Shown piece by piece: positions 51,061-59,474 of a DNA stretch of 64,000 nucleotides (the first letter of the stretch is position 1; each line of letters begins with the position of its first letter). The notes beneath the pieces are model-generated. The model was not told the origin of the DNA, did not search any database, and saw only the letters and a list, made by a program, of their open reading frames with translations. Made by a program: the position numbers and the translations under genes. The stretch is from Rhodobacterales bacterium (GTDB lineage Bacteria; Pseudomonadota; Alphaproteobacteria; Rhodobacterales; Rhodobacteraceae). The stretch lies in NCBI GenBank assembly GCA_025362795.1, contig JANYFE010000014.1:62001-126000 (forward strand), written 5' to 3'.

Positions 51061-51957
51061 TCAATCCGGCAGCGCGAACTCCACCAACTCGGTGCGCAGC
51101 AGGAACAGATAGTTGTTGTCCGACACCATCGTTGCGCGCAAATGCCCCGCCGCGTCGCGCCAGACCGAAAGCCCCTCCAGATTGTCAAAGGTGCCGGGCT
51201 GGGTCTGCAACACCACCGTCTCATCCGTCAGCGCATCCCCCGCCCAAGTGAACCGCCGCAGCCTTGTGGCAAACCCGCCCAGTCCCAGAAACGTCCGTTC
51301 CAGCACATAAAACCGCCCCTCCGGCCCGACAGCCGCGTCCGACACCAGAAATGGCCCGCGGCGCGGAATGGTCGCGGGCTTGTCCCAGACCCCACCGCGA
51401 AACCGGTAAACCTGAAAGGGCCGGTCCGCCTCACCCGAATCCTCGGGCAGCGTGTACAGCGTGCCATCCGGCCCAATCGCCAGCGCCTCCAGCGCGGCGT
51501 TGTGCGGCATCAATTCAAAGTCGGGTTCCTCGGGCAGATTGACCGCCCTTCCCGCCAGATGGTCATAGCGCCTCACCCGCGCGTTGCCTTCGAACGACAC
51601 GAACACCGTGCCATCCGCAGCCACCGCCAGCCCTTCGCTATCGGTGCGCATCGTGGGCAAATGCCGGCCGGTGGTGCCCAGCAACAGCGTCACCGGCCCG
51701 GTCGCAACCCCGGTGATCCGCCCCGCCGCGTCGCGCTGCACCTGCCCCTCGACCCAGGCCCCGTGATCCGACAGCGCCACGAACCGCGCCCCATCCGCCA
51801 TCACATGAATCGCTGAAAACCCGCCGAACAGCCCACCCCGGCCATGCCAGTTGAAATCCCCGATCAGCCCGGCAGGCGGCATCGGACCGGCGCTGCCTTC
51901 CATCCCAAGGACGGACAGCAGCCCGATCGTCAATCCGAGGACAGTACGCTTGCGCAT
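51061..51957 (-). CDS. Exported phytase-like esterase domain protein (beta-propeller)
   Basis: This 298-residue protein has a signal peptide (MRKRTVLGLTIGLLSVLGME). A beta-propeller of the Phytase-like (PF13449 type) esterase family follows: G-G-F-S-A-I-H, D-S-E-G-L-A-V-A-A-D-G-T-V-F-V-S-F-E, A-L-A-I-G-P-D-G-T-L-Y-T-L-P-E and F-D-N-L-E-G-L-S-V-W-R-D. These proteins are periplasmic and of uncertain substrate, possibly phosphoesters. The start at 51957 overlaps mepA by 28 nt, implying co-expression. Confidence 0.82.
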   Translation of the reverse strand: MRKRTVLGLTIGLLSVLGMEGSAGPMPPAGLIGDFNWHGRGGLFGGFSAIHVMADGARFVALSDHGAWVEGQVQRDAAGRITGVATGPVTLLLGTTGRHLPTMRTDSEGLAVAADGTVFVSFEGNARVRRYDHLAGRAVNLPEEPDFELMPHNAALEALAIGPDGTLYTLPEDSGEADRPFQVYRFRGGVWDKPATIPRRGPFLVSDAAVGPEGRFYVLERTFLGLGGFATRLRRFTWAGDALTDETVVLQTQPGTFDNLEGLSVWRDAAGHLRATMVSDNNYLFLLRTELVEFALPD

Positions 51958-52820
51958 TGGGCGGGCAGATCGGTCATCGTGAATTCGCGCGGCCCTTTCT
52001 TGTGCGGTTTGGGTGGCTGCGGCGTCGTGGGCTTTGCCGCGGGCTTGGGGTGCAGATAGGCGTCCGACACCCAATAGGCCAGCGTCTCGTCACACCCGCT
52101 GCCACCTTTCGACAGGTCCGAAACCGTCGGTGTCTGGGTCTGGCACAGGCTGGCCCCCGCCGGACATTTCAGCCGCACATGCATATGGTCCTGATGACCC
52201 GCCTCGGGCCGGATATGCTGCAACCACTTGGCATCGGCCCGGGTCGCGGTCTTGCACATCTCGATCTTGATTGCCGCCGCCACAAAGATCCGGTCCACTC
52301 GCGGGTCCGACGCCGCCGCCTTCAACACCGCGCGGTAACTGTCATTATAGCTGGAATTGACCGAAAGCTGGTCATCGCTGCGGATCGAGATCGAACTGAT
52401 CTTCTCGCGCTGTGCCGGGGTCAGGTCCAACCGGCTGGGCGGCAGAAACCAGATATCCGCATCCAGCCCGATCTGATGGCTGGCATGGCCGGAATTCATC
52501 GGCCCGCCGCGCGGATTGCCCATGTCACCGATATAAAGTCCGCGCCAACCGAACCGCGTCACGGCGGCGCTCAAATCCTCCAGATAGCTGACCAGCACCG
52601 GGTTGCCCCAGTTGCGATCCCGCGCCAGCCGCATCGCCTGCCAGGTCGGCCCGGTTTCCGGCAGTTCCACGTTCCCCGCCGCACAGCCCCGCGCATAGGT
52701 GCCAATCGGCATGGATTGCTGATTGGAGGGCGTGCGCTGCGCCGCGAACAGCGTGGCCGCCAGCGTTTCCGCGCCGGCAGGTGCCGCCCATATCAACAGC
52801 AAAACCAGCAGATGTTTCAT
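51930..52820 (-). CDS. mepA: Penicillin-insensitive murein endopeptidase MepA
   Basis: This 296-residue zinc metallopeptidase (LAS/M74) cleaves D-alanyl-meso-diaminopimelate crosslinks in peptidoglycan. It has a signal peptide (MKHLLVLLLIWAAPAGA). Zinc and catalytic residues are in S-G-H-A-S-H-Q-I-G-L-D-A-D (H ... D) and P-E-A-G-H-Q-D-H-M-H-V-R (H-x-H). Several cysteines are likely in disulfides. Its ATG overlaps the stop of the MFS gene upstream by 4 nt. Confidence 0.93.
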   Translation of the reverse strand: MKHLLVLLLIWAAPAGAETLAATLFAAQRTPSNQQSMPIGTYARGCAAGNVELPETGPTWQAMRLARDRNWGNPVLVSYLEDLSAAVTRFGWRGLYIGDMGNPRGGPMNSGHASHQIGLDADIWFLPPSRLDLTPAQREKISSISIRSDDQLSVNSSYNDSYRAVLKAAASDPRVDRIFVAAAIKIEMCKTATRADAKWLQHIRPEAGHQDHMHVRLKCPAGASLCQTQTPTVSDLSKGGSGCDETLAYWVSDAYLHPKPAAKPTTPQPPKPHKKGPREFTMTDLPAQCASVLSSD

Positions 52821-54184
52821 AACGACCGCTCACCCATCGGCTTAACCCAGCGCAGAAACACCATCCCCAGCACGAACAGCACAATCAACGGCACCGCAAT
52901 GCCAATGCGCGACGACCCGCTCAGCGCACTCACGATGGTAACACCCAGTGTCCCCAGAAAGGTCGTGGCTTTGCCCGACAGCGCATACAGACCGAACGCC
53001 TCGGTCGCGCGGTCCGGTTTGGTGTGAAACACCATCATCGTCCGGCTCGCCGCCTGCAACGTGCCACCCGCCGCGCCAATCGCACAGCCGCACAGGTAAA
53101 AGATGATATCCGGCGCAGTGCTGTCAGGGGCCAGCGCCAGCCCGAAGAACGTCTGCCGCGACATGCCCGCCACGATCAGACAGACCACGATCAACACCCA
53201 GACCGACACCGTGATCACCGGCTTCGGCCCCCGCGCCGAATCCATCCGACCGCCCGCCCAGGTAAACAAAGCCGCCGAAATCGCCGCGATGATCCCGAAA
53301 ATCCCCAATTGCGTGATGGTCCAGCCCAGCACATTGCCCGCATAAATCCCGCCCATCGCATACAGCGCATTCAGCGCATCCCGGTACAGCATGGAACTCA
53401 GCAAATGCGCCCCCAGGCTTTGCCGCTTGCGCAAGGACAGGATCAACCGCCACAAGTCGCGCAACGACTGACCCAACCGTATGCCGGTGCCGCCGCCGCG
53501 CTTTTCGCGCACCCACATGAAAAACGGCACCATGAACACCGCGTACCAGATCGCGGTGAACGGCCCGACCGCCCGCGTCCCCTCCCGCGCTGCCGCATCC
53601 AGCCCCAGTACCGGCGAAATCCCGATCAGCGTTTTGCCGGTCTCGCCATTCTCGTTGAACAACAGCAGCATCAAAATCAGCGCGATGATCCCGCCCAGAT
53701 AGCCAAACGCCGAGCCCGATCCGCTGATTTTGCCCATATCCGCATCACCCGTCAGGTCCGGCATCAAGGAATTGGTGAAAATCGTCGCAAACTCCATGCC
53801 GATCAGCCCGACGCCAAACCAGACCACGCCCATGAACAGATCGGGCTGCATCGGGGTCAGCTGCCACAGCATCCACGACCCCAGCACATACAGCGCCGAA
53901 AACCCCCAGATCCACGGCATCCGGCGCCCCGACCCATCGGCCACCGCGCCCAGAATCGGTGCCAGAACCGCGATGATCAGCCCAAAGATCGTCTGCCCGC
54001 CCGCCCAATAGGCCGTCGCGGCCGCATCCGCCGCATCCTTGGCCATGCCCTGCGCCATGTAACTCTGCGCCGCGACCCCAGCGAAATACGGGCTGAACAC
54101 AAAGGTCAAAAGCAGGGTGCTGTAAGGCTGGCTGGCCCAGTCAAAGAAATACCAGCCCCAGATGCGCTGCCGCTGCGTCGCCAT
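52817..54184 (-). CDS. UMF1-type MFS transporter (Atg22-like)
   Basis: This 455-residue protein has 12 transmembrane helices and begins with the UMF1 signature W-G-W-Y-F-F-D-W-A-S-Q-P-Y-S-T-L-L-L-T-F-V-F-S-P-Y-F. The loop P-I-L-G-A-V-A-D-G-S-G-R-R is the MFS motif, and a glycine-rich segment (G-S-G-S-A-F-G-Y-L-G-G) is also typical. Homologues export amino acids or peptides (yeast Atg22), but the bacterial substrate is not known. It overlaps mepA. Together they might link wall turnover and export of wall-derived peptides (inference). Confidence 0.87.
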   Translation of the reverse strand: MATQRQRIWGWYFFDWASQPYSTLLLTFVFSPYFAGVAAQSYMAQGMAKDAADAAATAYWAGGQTIFGLIIAVLAPILGAVADGSGRRMPWIWGFSALYVLGSWMLWQLTPMQPDLFMGVVWFGVGLIGMEFATIFTNSLMPDLTGDADMGKISGSGSAFGYLGGIIALILMLLLFNENGETGKTLIGISPVLGLDAAAREGTRAVGPFTAIWYAVFMVPFFMWVREKRGGGTGIRLGQSLRDLWRLILSLRKRQSLGAHLLSSMLYRDALNALYAMGGIYAGNVLGWTITQLGIFGIIAAISAALFTWAGGRMDSARGPKPVITVSVWVLIVVCLIVAGMSRQTFFGLALAPDSTAPDIIFYLCGCAIGAAGGTLQAASRTMMVFHTKPDRATEAFGLYALSGKATTFLGTLGVTIVSALSGSSRIGIAVPLIVLFVLGMVFLRWVKPMGERSL

Positions 54185-54320
54185 ACCCGCCCCCATCTGC
54201 TTTGCTCGAACAACGCGCGTTTTGCCCGATCAAGCCTGAACCGCCCGAATTAAGCAAGCACCCGTCCTTGCCCTTTTGCCGCGCCCGGATTACCTGTGCC
54301 AAGCCTTTCGGAGACGCCCC

Positions 54321-54602
54321 ATGACATCCCTGCTGCAAATCCTGCTTCTGGCCATCGACATCGCCCGCTGGATCGTTCTGGCCCATGTGATCATGAGCTG
54401 GCTGATCAATTTTCAGGTGCTGAACCTGCGGCAATCGCTGGTCGCGCAAATCTGGGATGCGCTGCAACGCACGCTGAACCCGATTTATTCCCGCGTCCGC
54501 CGCTTCATTCCCATCACTGGCGGCATCGACTTTGCGCCTCTGGTGGTGCTGTTCGCGCTCATCGCGTTGAAAATCGTCATCATCAACAACTTCGTCTACT
54601 GA
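54321..54602 (+). CDS. YggT-family membrane protein
   Basis: This 93-residue protein has two transmembrane helices and the YggT motifs (A-H-V-I-M-S-W-L-I-N-F ... T-L-N-P-I-Y-S-R-V-R-R-F-I-P ... D-F-A-P-L-V-V-L-F-A-L-I). YggT family members occur in osmotic and cell-division contexts; function is unknown here. The start at 54321 is chosen over 54276 since it matches the family length. recQ follows 6 nt after the stop, so both are probably in one operon. Confidence 0.92.
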   Translation: MTSLLQILLLAIDIARWIVLAHVIMSWLINFQVLNLRQSLVAQIWDALQRTLNPIYSRVRRFIPITGGIDFAPLVVLFALIALKIVIINNFVY

Positions 54603-54608
54603 CCCCAG

Positions 54609-56654
54609 GTGGCCGACCCGCGCGACCTTTTGCACTCGGTTTTCGGGTTCCCCGACTACCGCCCGGGACAAGAGGAAATCGTTGACGCGGTCATGGCAGG
54701 CCGCAACACGCTTGCCATCATGCCCACCGGCGGCGGCAAATCCTTGTGTTTCCAACTCCCCGCGCTCTGCCGCGACGGCGTCACGGTCGTCATCTCGCCG
54801 CTGATCGCCCTGATGCGCGATCAGGTCCGCGCGCTGAAAGCCGTAGGTGTCGAATCCGGTGCCCTGACCTCTGCCAACACCGACGAAGAAACCGAAGACG
54901 TCTTTCAGGCGCTGGACGACAACCGCCTGAAACTTCTCTACATCGCCCCCGAACGCCTTGCCGCCGCCGCCACCCTGCCGATGCTGCGCCGCATCAACGT
55001 GACGATGATCGCGGTGGACGAGGCGCATTGCGTCAGCCAGTGGGGCCACGATTTTCGCCCGGATTATCTGCGGATTGGCGCGTTAAGACAAACCCTGAAC
55101 GTCCCCCTCGCCGCCTTCACCGCGACGGCGGATGAGGAAACCCGCGCCGAAATCGTCACCCGGCTGTTTAACGGCGAGGCTCCGGCCACCTTCCTGCGCG
55201 GCTTTGACCGTCCCAATATCCACCTCGCCTTCGCCGTCAAGGATGGCCCGCGCGAACAAATCCTGCGCTTCGCCGCCGCGCGCCGGGGTCAGTCCGGCAT
55301 CGTCTATTGCGGCACCCGCGCCAAGACCGAAGTCCTCGCCCAGGCCTTGCGCGAGGCCAGACACTCCGCCGCCTTCTACCACGCCGGGATGGAGCCTGAT
55401 GAACGCCGCCGGGTCGAGATGCGCTTTCAACAGGAAGACGGGTTGATCGTCGTCGCCACCATCGCCTTTGGCATGGGGATCGACAAACCTGATATCCGCT
55501 GGGTCGCCCATGCCGACCTGCCCAAATCCATCGAATCCTACTACCAGGAAATCGGCCGCTCCGGCCGCGACGGCCTGCCCGCCGAAACCCTGACGCTGTA
55601 TGGCCCCGACGACATCCGCCTGCGCCGGTCCCAAATCGACGAAGGCGCCGCCCCGCCCGACCGCAAACAGGCCGACCACGCCCGCCTCAACGCCCTTTTG
55701 GGTCTGGCCGAGGCGATGCGCTGCCGCCGTCAGGTTCTGCTCGGCTATTTTGGCGAAACCACCGCCCCCTGTGGCCATTGCGACCTCTGCGCCCGCCCCG
55801 CCCTGACCTTCGACGCCACCGACGCCGTCCGCAAAGCCCTGTCCGCCATCCTGCGCACGGGTGAATATTTCGGCGCAGGCCATCTGATCGACATTCTGAC
55901 CGGCACTGCCACCGCCAAAGTCATGGAAAAGGGTCACAACTCCCTGCCCACCTTTGCCGTCGGAAAAGACCTGTCCAAACCCGCCTGGGGCGCGGTGTTC
56001 CGCCAGATGATGGGCCGCGATCTGGTCCGCCCCGACCCCGACCGCTTTGGTGCCCTGCGGATGACCGACGCCGCCCGCCCGATCCTGCGCGGCGAGGAAC
56101 AGATCACGCTGCGCCGCGATACCGTCGACAATGCGCGCGCCGACGCCCCGATCCGCGCCCAGGTGTCCGACGAAAACGCCGATCTGCTGGCCGCGCTCAA
56201 AGCCAAACGCCGCATTCTGGCAGAGGCGCAAAAGGTGCCGTCCTATGTCGTGTTCCCCGACAAGACCCTGATCGAGCTTGCCGAACGCCGCCCGACCACG
56301 CTGGATCAGATGATGGGCATCTCCGGCATCGGCGCGAAAAAGCTGGAAAGCTACGGTGCCGCCTTCCTGTCCGTCATCACCGGCGCCGCCCCCGACCCCC
56401 AGCACCCCGCCCGGCGCAAACTGGCAGGCCGCGACGCGGCGCAAATCTTTGACCGTCTGGCAGAGGTGCAACTGACCCTCACCCGCGGCGCGGATGGCAT
56501 CGGCAAACCGCTGTCCTGTGCGCAATCCACCCTGCGCCAGATCGCCGAAAGCCGCCCCTCGACCCTGTCCGACCTTGACCAGATCAGCGGCATGGGCCCC
56601 GCCAAAACCGAACGCTTCGGCGTGGCCTTCCTGGGCGTTCTGCGCGGCGATTGA
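54609..56654 (+). CDS. recQ: ATP-dependent DNA helicase RecQ with two HRDC domains
   Basis: This 681-residue 3'-5' helicase starts with GTG at 54609. It contains M-P-T-G-G-G-K-S (Walker A, about 38-45) and V-D-E-A-H-C (Walker B/DEAH, about 137-142). The helicase core is followed by the RQC region with zinc-type cysteines (C-G-H-C-D-L-C). The C-terminal 150 residues contain two HRDC domains: V-P-S-Y-V-V-F-P-D-K-T-L ... G-I-S-G-I-G-A-K-K-L-E-S-Y-G, and R-Q-I-A-E-S-R-P-S-T-L ... I-S-G-M-G-P-A-K-T-E-R-F-G. RecQ acts in recombination repair and fork restart. E. coli RecQ has only one HRDC. Confidence 0.95.
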   Translation: MADPRDLLHSVFGFPDYRPGQEEIVDAVMAGRNTLAIMPTGGGKSLCFQLPALCRDGVTVVISPLIALMRDQVRALKAVGVESGALTSANTDEETEDVFQALDDNRLKLLYIAPERLAAAATLPMLRRINVTMIAVDEAHCVSQWGHDFRPDYLRIGALRQTLNVPLAAFTATADEETRAEIVTRLFNGEAPATFLRGFDRPNIHLAFAVKDGPREQILRFAAARRGQSGIVYCGTRAKTEVLAQALREARHSAAFYHAGMEPDERRRVEMRFQQEDGLIVVATIAFGMGIDKPDIRWVAHADLPKSIESYYQEIGRSGRDGLPAETLTLYGPDDIRLRRSQIDEGAAPPDRKQADHARLNALLGLAEAMRCRRQVLLGYFGETTAPCGHCDLCARPALTFDATDAVRKALSAILRTGEYFGAGHLIDILTGTATAKVMEKGHNSLPTFAVGKDLSKPAWGAVFRQMMGRDLVRPDPDRFGALRMTDAARPILRGEEQITLRRDTVDNARADAPIRAQVSDENADLLAALKAKRRILAEAQKVPSYVVFPDKTLIELAERRPTTLDQMMGISGIGAKKLESYGAAFLSVITGAAPDPQHPARRKLAGRDAAQIFDRLAEVQLTLTRGADGIGKPLSCAQSTLRQIAESRPSTLSDLDQISGMGPAKTERFGVAFLGVLRGD

Positions 56655-56670
56655 TCCCCCATCAACTGTC

Positions 56671-56713
56671 GATAAATATCCCACGGGGGTCCGGGGGTGT
56701 GAAACCCCCGGCC
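56671..56713. repeat. AAATATCCC ... GGGGGTGTGAAACCCCC dispersed repeat, copy 2
   Basis: GATAAATATCCCACGGGGGT leads to the hairpin CCGGGGGT-GTGAA-ACCCCCGG (56691-56711), 17 nt after the recQ stop. It matches copy 1 at 37309-37351 in order and in the GTGAA loop. It lies between convergent recQ and the hybrid kinase gene. Confidence 0.85.
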
Positions 56714-56727
56714 TTTGTCACAAAACC

Positions 56728-59277
56728 TCAGGTCCCGGTCATCTGCTCCGGCTCACCCTCCAAAGGGCGCGCGTGTGGCGGGCAGAACTCTGCCAGAACC
56801 GCCGAAATCGCCGCCTTGCGCAAAGGTTTGGTCATATACCGGTCGATCCCCGCCGCCAGAATGCCTTCTTCGTCGCCATCCATCGCATGCGCGGTCAGCG
56901 CCACGATCGGCAGATGGCTGCGCCCCGCTTCCAATGCCCGAATGGCCCGCGCCGCCTCGCGCCCGTCCATTTCCGGCATCGAGATGTCCATGAAAATCAG
57001 GTCGGGCCGAAAGCTTTGGAACAATTCCACCGCCTCGCGGCCGTTGCCGGCAAAGACCAGTTCCATATCCATGTCTTTGACCATCTTCTGGAACACCAGC
57101 TGATTGGTCCGGTTGTCCTCCGCCGTCAGCACCCGCATCTGGCGGGTTGCAGTAACAACAACCGCCGGCGTCACCACCTCTGGCATCACGCCGCTCAACT
57201 CTTTCAGGCGCCGGTACAGGTCAGACCGCAGGATCGGCTTCTGGATGATCGCCGCCAGCTCCTCTGACCCTGCCGCGTCGCGCGCCTGCGTCGGGTTCGA
57301 ACTCAGCAGCACGATCGGCATCGTCAGCCCCAGCGCCCGGATGTGCAGCGCCAGCGCCGGGCCGTCCATGTCCGGCATCGAATGGTCGGTCAACACGGCA
57401 TCAAACGCCCGGTCCCGCGCCAGAACCTCCAGCGCTTCGGCCCCCGACCGGCACAATGTCACCGCGATGCCGCAAGGTTCCAGCTGGCGTTCCAGGATGG
57501 TGCGGTTGATGAACTGGTCATCGACCACCAAAGCCCGGCGCAGGTCAATCGGCAGGTGCGGCGCCACCGCGTCCTCTGCGACCGGCAGTGTCACCCTAAA
57601 TCCGAAACACGACCCCTTGCCGATTTCACTGTCGACCCAGACCGCGCCATCCATCTTTTCGATCAGCCGCTGGGTGATCGCCAGCCCCAGCCCAGTGCCT
57701 TCGAACTTGCGGTTCGACTGGCTTTCGACCTGATTGAACTCGCCAAAGATGTGGTCCAGATGTTCGGCCGCAATGCCGATCCCGGTATCTTCCACCGTCA
57801 CATGCAGCTGTTCGCGGCCCTCCTCCGCCTCCAGCCCGACCACGCGGATCAGGACATGGCCCGCCTCGGTGAACTTCACCGCATTGCCGACCAGATTGGT
57901 CAGAACCTGCCGCAGCCGCCCCGGGTCGCCGACAAAGCGGGTCGGCAGGAACATGTCGAAATCGATCATCAGATCAATGCCCCGACTGCGTGCCTTGGGC
58001 TGCAACAGCATGGCAACCTCGTGGATGATCCGTTCCAGATCAAAGGGTTCGGGGTACAGCGTCAGCCGTTCCGCCTCGATCTTGGAATAGTCCAGAATGT
58101 CGTTGATGATGACCAGCAGCGCCTCGCCGGACGAACGGATGGTTTCCGCGAACAGCCGCTGTTCCGCGGTCAGCGCCGAATCGCACAAGAGTTCCGCCAT
58201 GCCGACGACCCCATTCATCGGCGTGCGGATCTCGTGGCTCATATTGGCAAGGAAGGCCGACTTTGCCCGGTTGGCCGCCTCTGCCGCCTCGCGCGCCGTC
58301 AACAGGGCCGCCTGTTGCGCCTTGGTTTCGGTAACATCCATCCGCAGCCCGACCCGCCCGCCATCCGGCGTCGGCAGATCCTGCGACCGGATCCAGCGGC
58401 CATCCGCCAGCCGCTGTTCTTGCAGACCAACCGGGTTGCGGTGCTGGTCCAGCCGGTGCGCCAGCCAGTCTTCCTCGCGGCCCACGGCATCGGGGTGCTG
58501 GCCTCGCGCCATGCCATAGCGCAGAATATCCTCGAACCGCGCCCCCGGCACCATCGCGGGGGCAGATTCGGAATAGATGTCGCGGTATCGTTGATTGCAG
58601 GTCAAAAGCCGATCCTCCCTGTCGAAAAGCACGAAACCATCCGGGATCGCCTCAACCGCGGCCCAGATGCGCATCTGTTCGGTGATATCCAGCGCCAGCG
58701 TGACCATGTCGCCGTCCCGGGCGCGGCGGTTGACCAGCCGGATCCAGTTGCCGCTGCTCAACGGCACCGTCACCGGCTCGATCGGGTCGGTGTCCAGACG
58801 CGCGACCATATCCGCTACAAAGTCATCGACCGACACGCTGCCCAGCTCGACCCGGCCCGAAGCCGCGACCAGCCGCACCATGTCGGCATAGCTAATGCCG
58901 GGTGCTATGCCCAGCCCGTCCATCACGGCCATGAAGGCGCTGTTGGCAGTGACCAGCCGCAGATCGGCATCATAGACCGCAAAACCGTCGTTGATCGTGT
59001 TGATCGAATCCCACAGCCGCCGCTCTGCCATCACGGCGCTGGTATGGGCCCGGTCCAGATCCTCGACAAAGCGCGAATTCTGACCCTTCAGACTGGCCGC
59101 CTCGCTCAGGGCGCTGCGGGTCACTTCGCGCTGCACCACGATCTGGTCCGACAGCGACCGCGCGTGCAACCCCAGCTTTTCATTCGCCGCAAACAACTCC
59201 CGGCTTTTCTGCTCCAGCAGCCGTTCCGCCGCCAGCCTAGCGCGCCGTTCCTTGGCCAGCTGATCCGCAATGTCCAT
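56728..59277 (-). CDS. Soluble hybrid histidine kinase with PAS domains and two receiver domains
   Basis: This 849-residue protein has an N-terminal coiled coil (about 1-90) and two PAS-like regions (about 90-210 and 215-310). A HisKA domain with M-S-H-E-I-R-T-P-M-N-G-V-V-G-M (His around 347), then HATPase_c (N-L-V-G-N-A-V-K-F-T, D-T-G-I-G-I, G-T-G-L-G-L-A-I), and two receiver domains follow. The phospho-acceptor Asp residues are in L-T-D-H-S-M-P-D-M-D-G (around 630) and M-D-I-S-M-P-E-M-D-G (around 761). There is no transmembrane helix, so it senses a cytoplasmic cue. The second receiver ends with a K-P-L-R-K-A. No dedicated regulator is adjacent, so an unlinked phosphotransfer protein is presumably needed. 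Confidence 0.95.
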   Translation of the reverse strand: MDIADQLAKERRARLAAERLLEQKSRELFAANEKLGLHARSLSDQIVVQREVTRSALSEAASLKGQNSRFVEDLDRAHTSAVMAERRLWDSINTINDGFAVYDADLRLVTANSAFMAVMDGLGIAPGISYADMVRLVAASGRVELGSVSVDDFVADMVARLDTDPIEPVTVPLSSGNWIRLVNRRARDGDMVTLALDITEQMRIWAAVEAIPDGFVLFDREDRLLTCNQRYRDIYSESAPAMVPGARFEDILRYGMARGQHPDAVGREEDWLAHRLDQHRNPVGLQEQRLADGRWIRSQDLPTPDGGRVGLRMDVTETKAQQAALLTAREAAEAANRAKSAFLANMSHEIRTPMNGVVGMAELLCDSALTAEQRLFAETIRSSGEALLVIINDILDYSKIEAERLTLYPEPFDLERIIHEVAMLLQPKARSRGIDLMIDFDMFLPTRFVGDPGRLRQVLTNLVGNAVKFTEAGHVLIRVVGLEAEEGREQLHVTVEDTGIGIAAEHLDHIFGEFNQVESQSNRKFEGTGLGLAITQRLIEKMDGAVWVDSEIGKGSCFGFRVTLPVAEDAVAPHLPIDLRRALVVDDQFINRTILERQLEPCGIAVTLCRSGAEALEVLARDRAFDAVLTDHSMPDMDGPALALHIRALGLTMPIVLLSSNPTQARDAAGSEELAAIIQKPILRSDLYRRLKELSGVMPEVVTPAVVVTATRQMRVLTAEDNRTNQLVFQKMVKDMDMELVFAGNGREAVELFQSFRPDLIFMDISMPEMDGREAARAIRALEAGRSHLPIVALTAHAMDGDEEGILAAGIDRYMTKPLRKAAISAVLAEFCPPHARPLEGEPEQMTGT

Positions 59278-59474
59278 GCCGTCTTGCACCACAACTTGCC
59301 CAAGGCACCGCTTCTGGGCACCCTCCGTTCCCGGCACTGTGTCGCACTTAGGTGAACGGCACCTTAACGCTTGCCGCTTTCGTCATCGGCACCTGCGGCC
59401 GCGGTATCAGAATCCTTGCGCCGCGCGGCACCGCCATGCGATGTTCCGCGCAGGGTTTTCCGAAGGGATTTTCG

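Noticed and set aside
58299-58517. Small ORFs in other frames within the kinase gene
   Set aside because: They lie wholly inside a clear 849-residue gene and are frame shadows.
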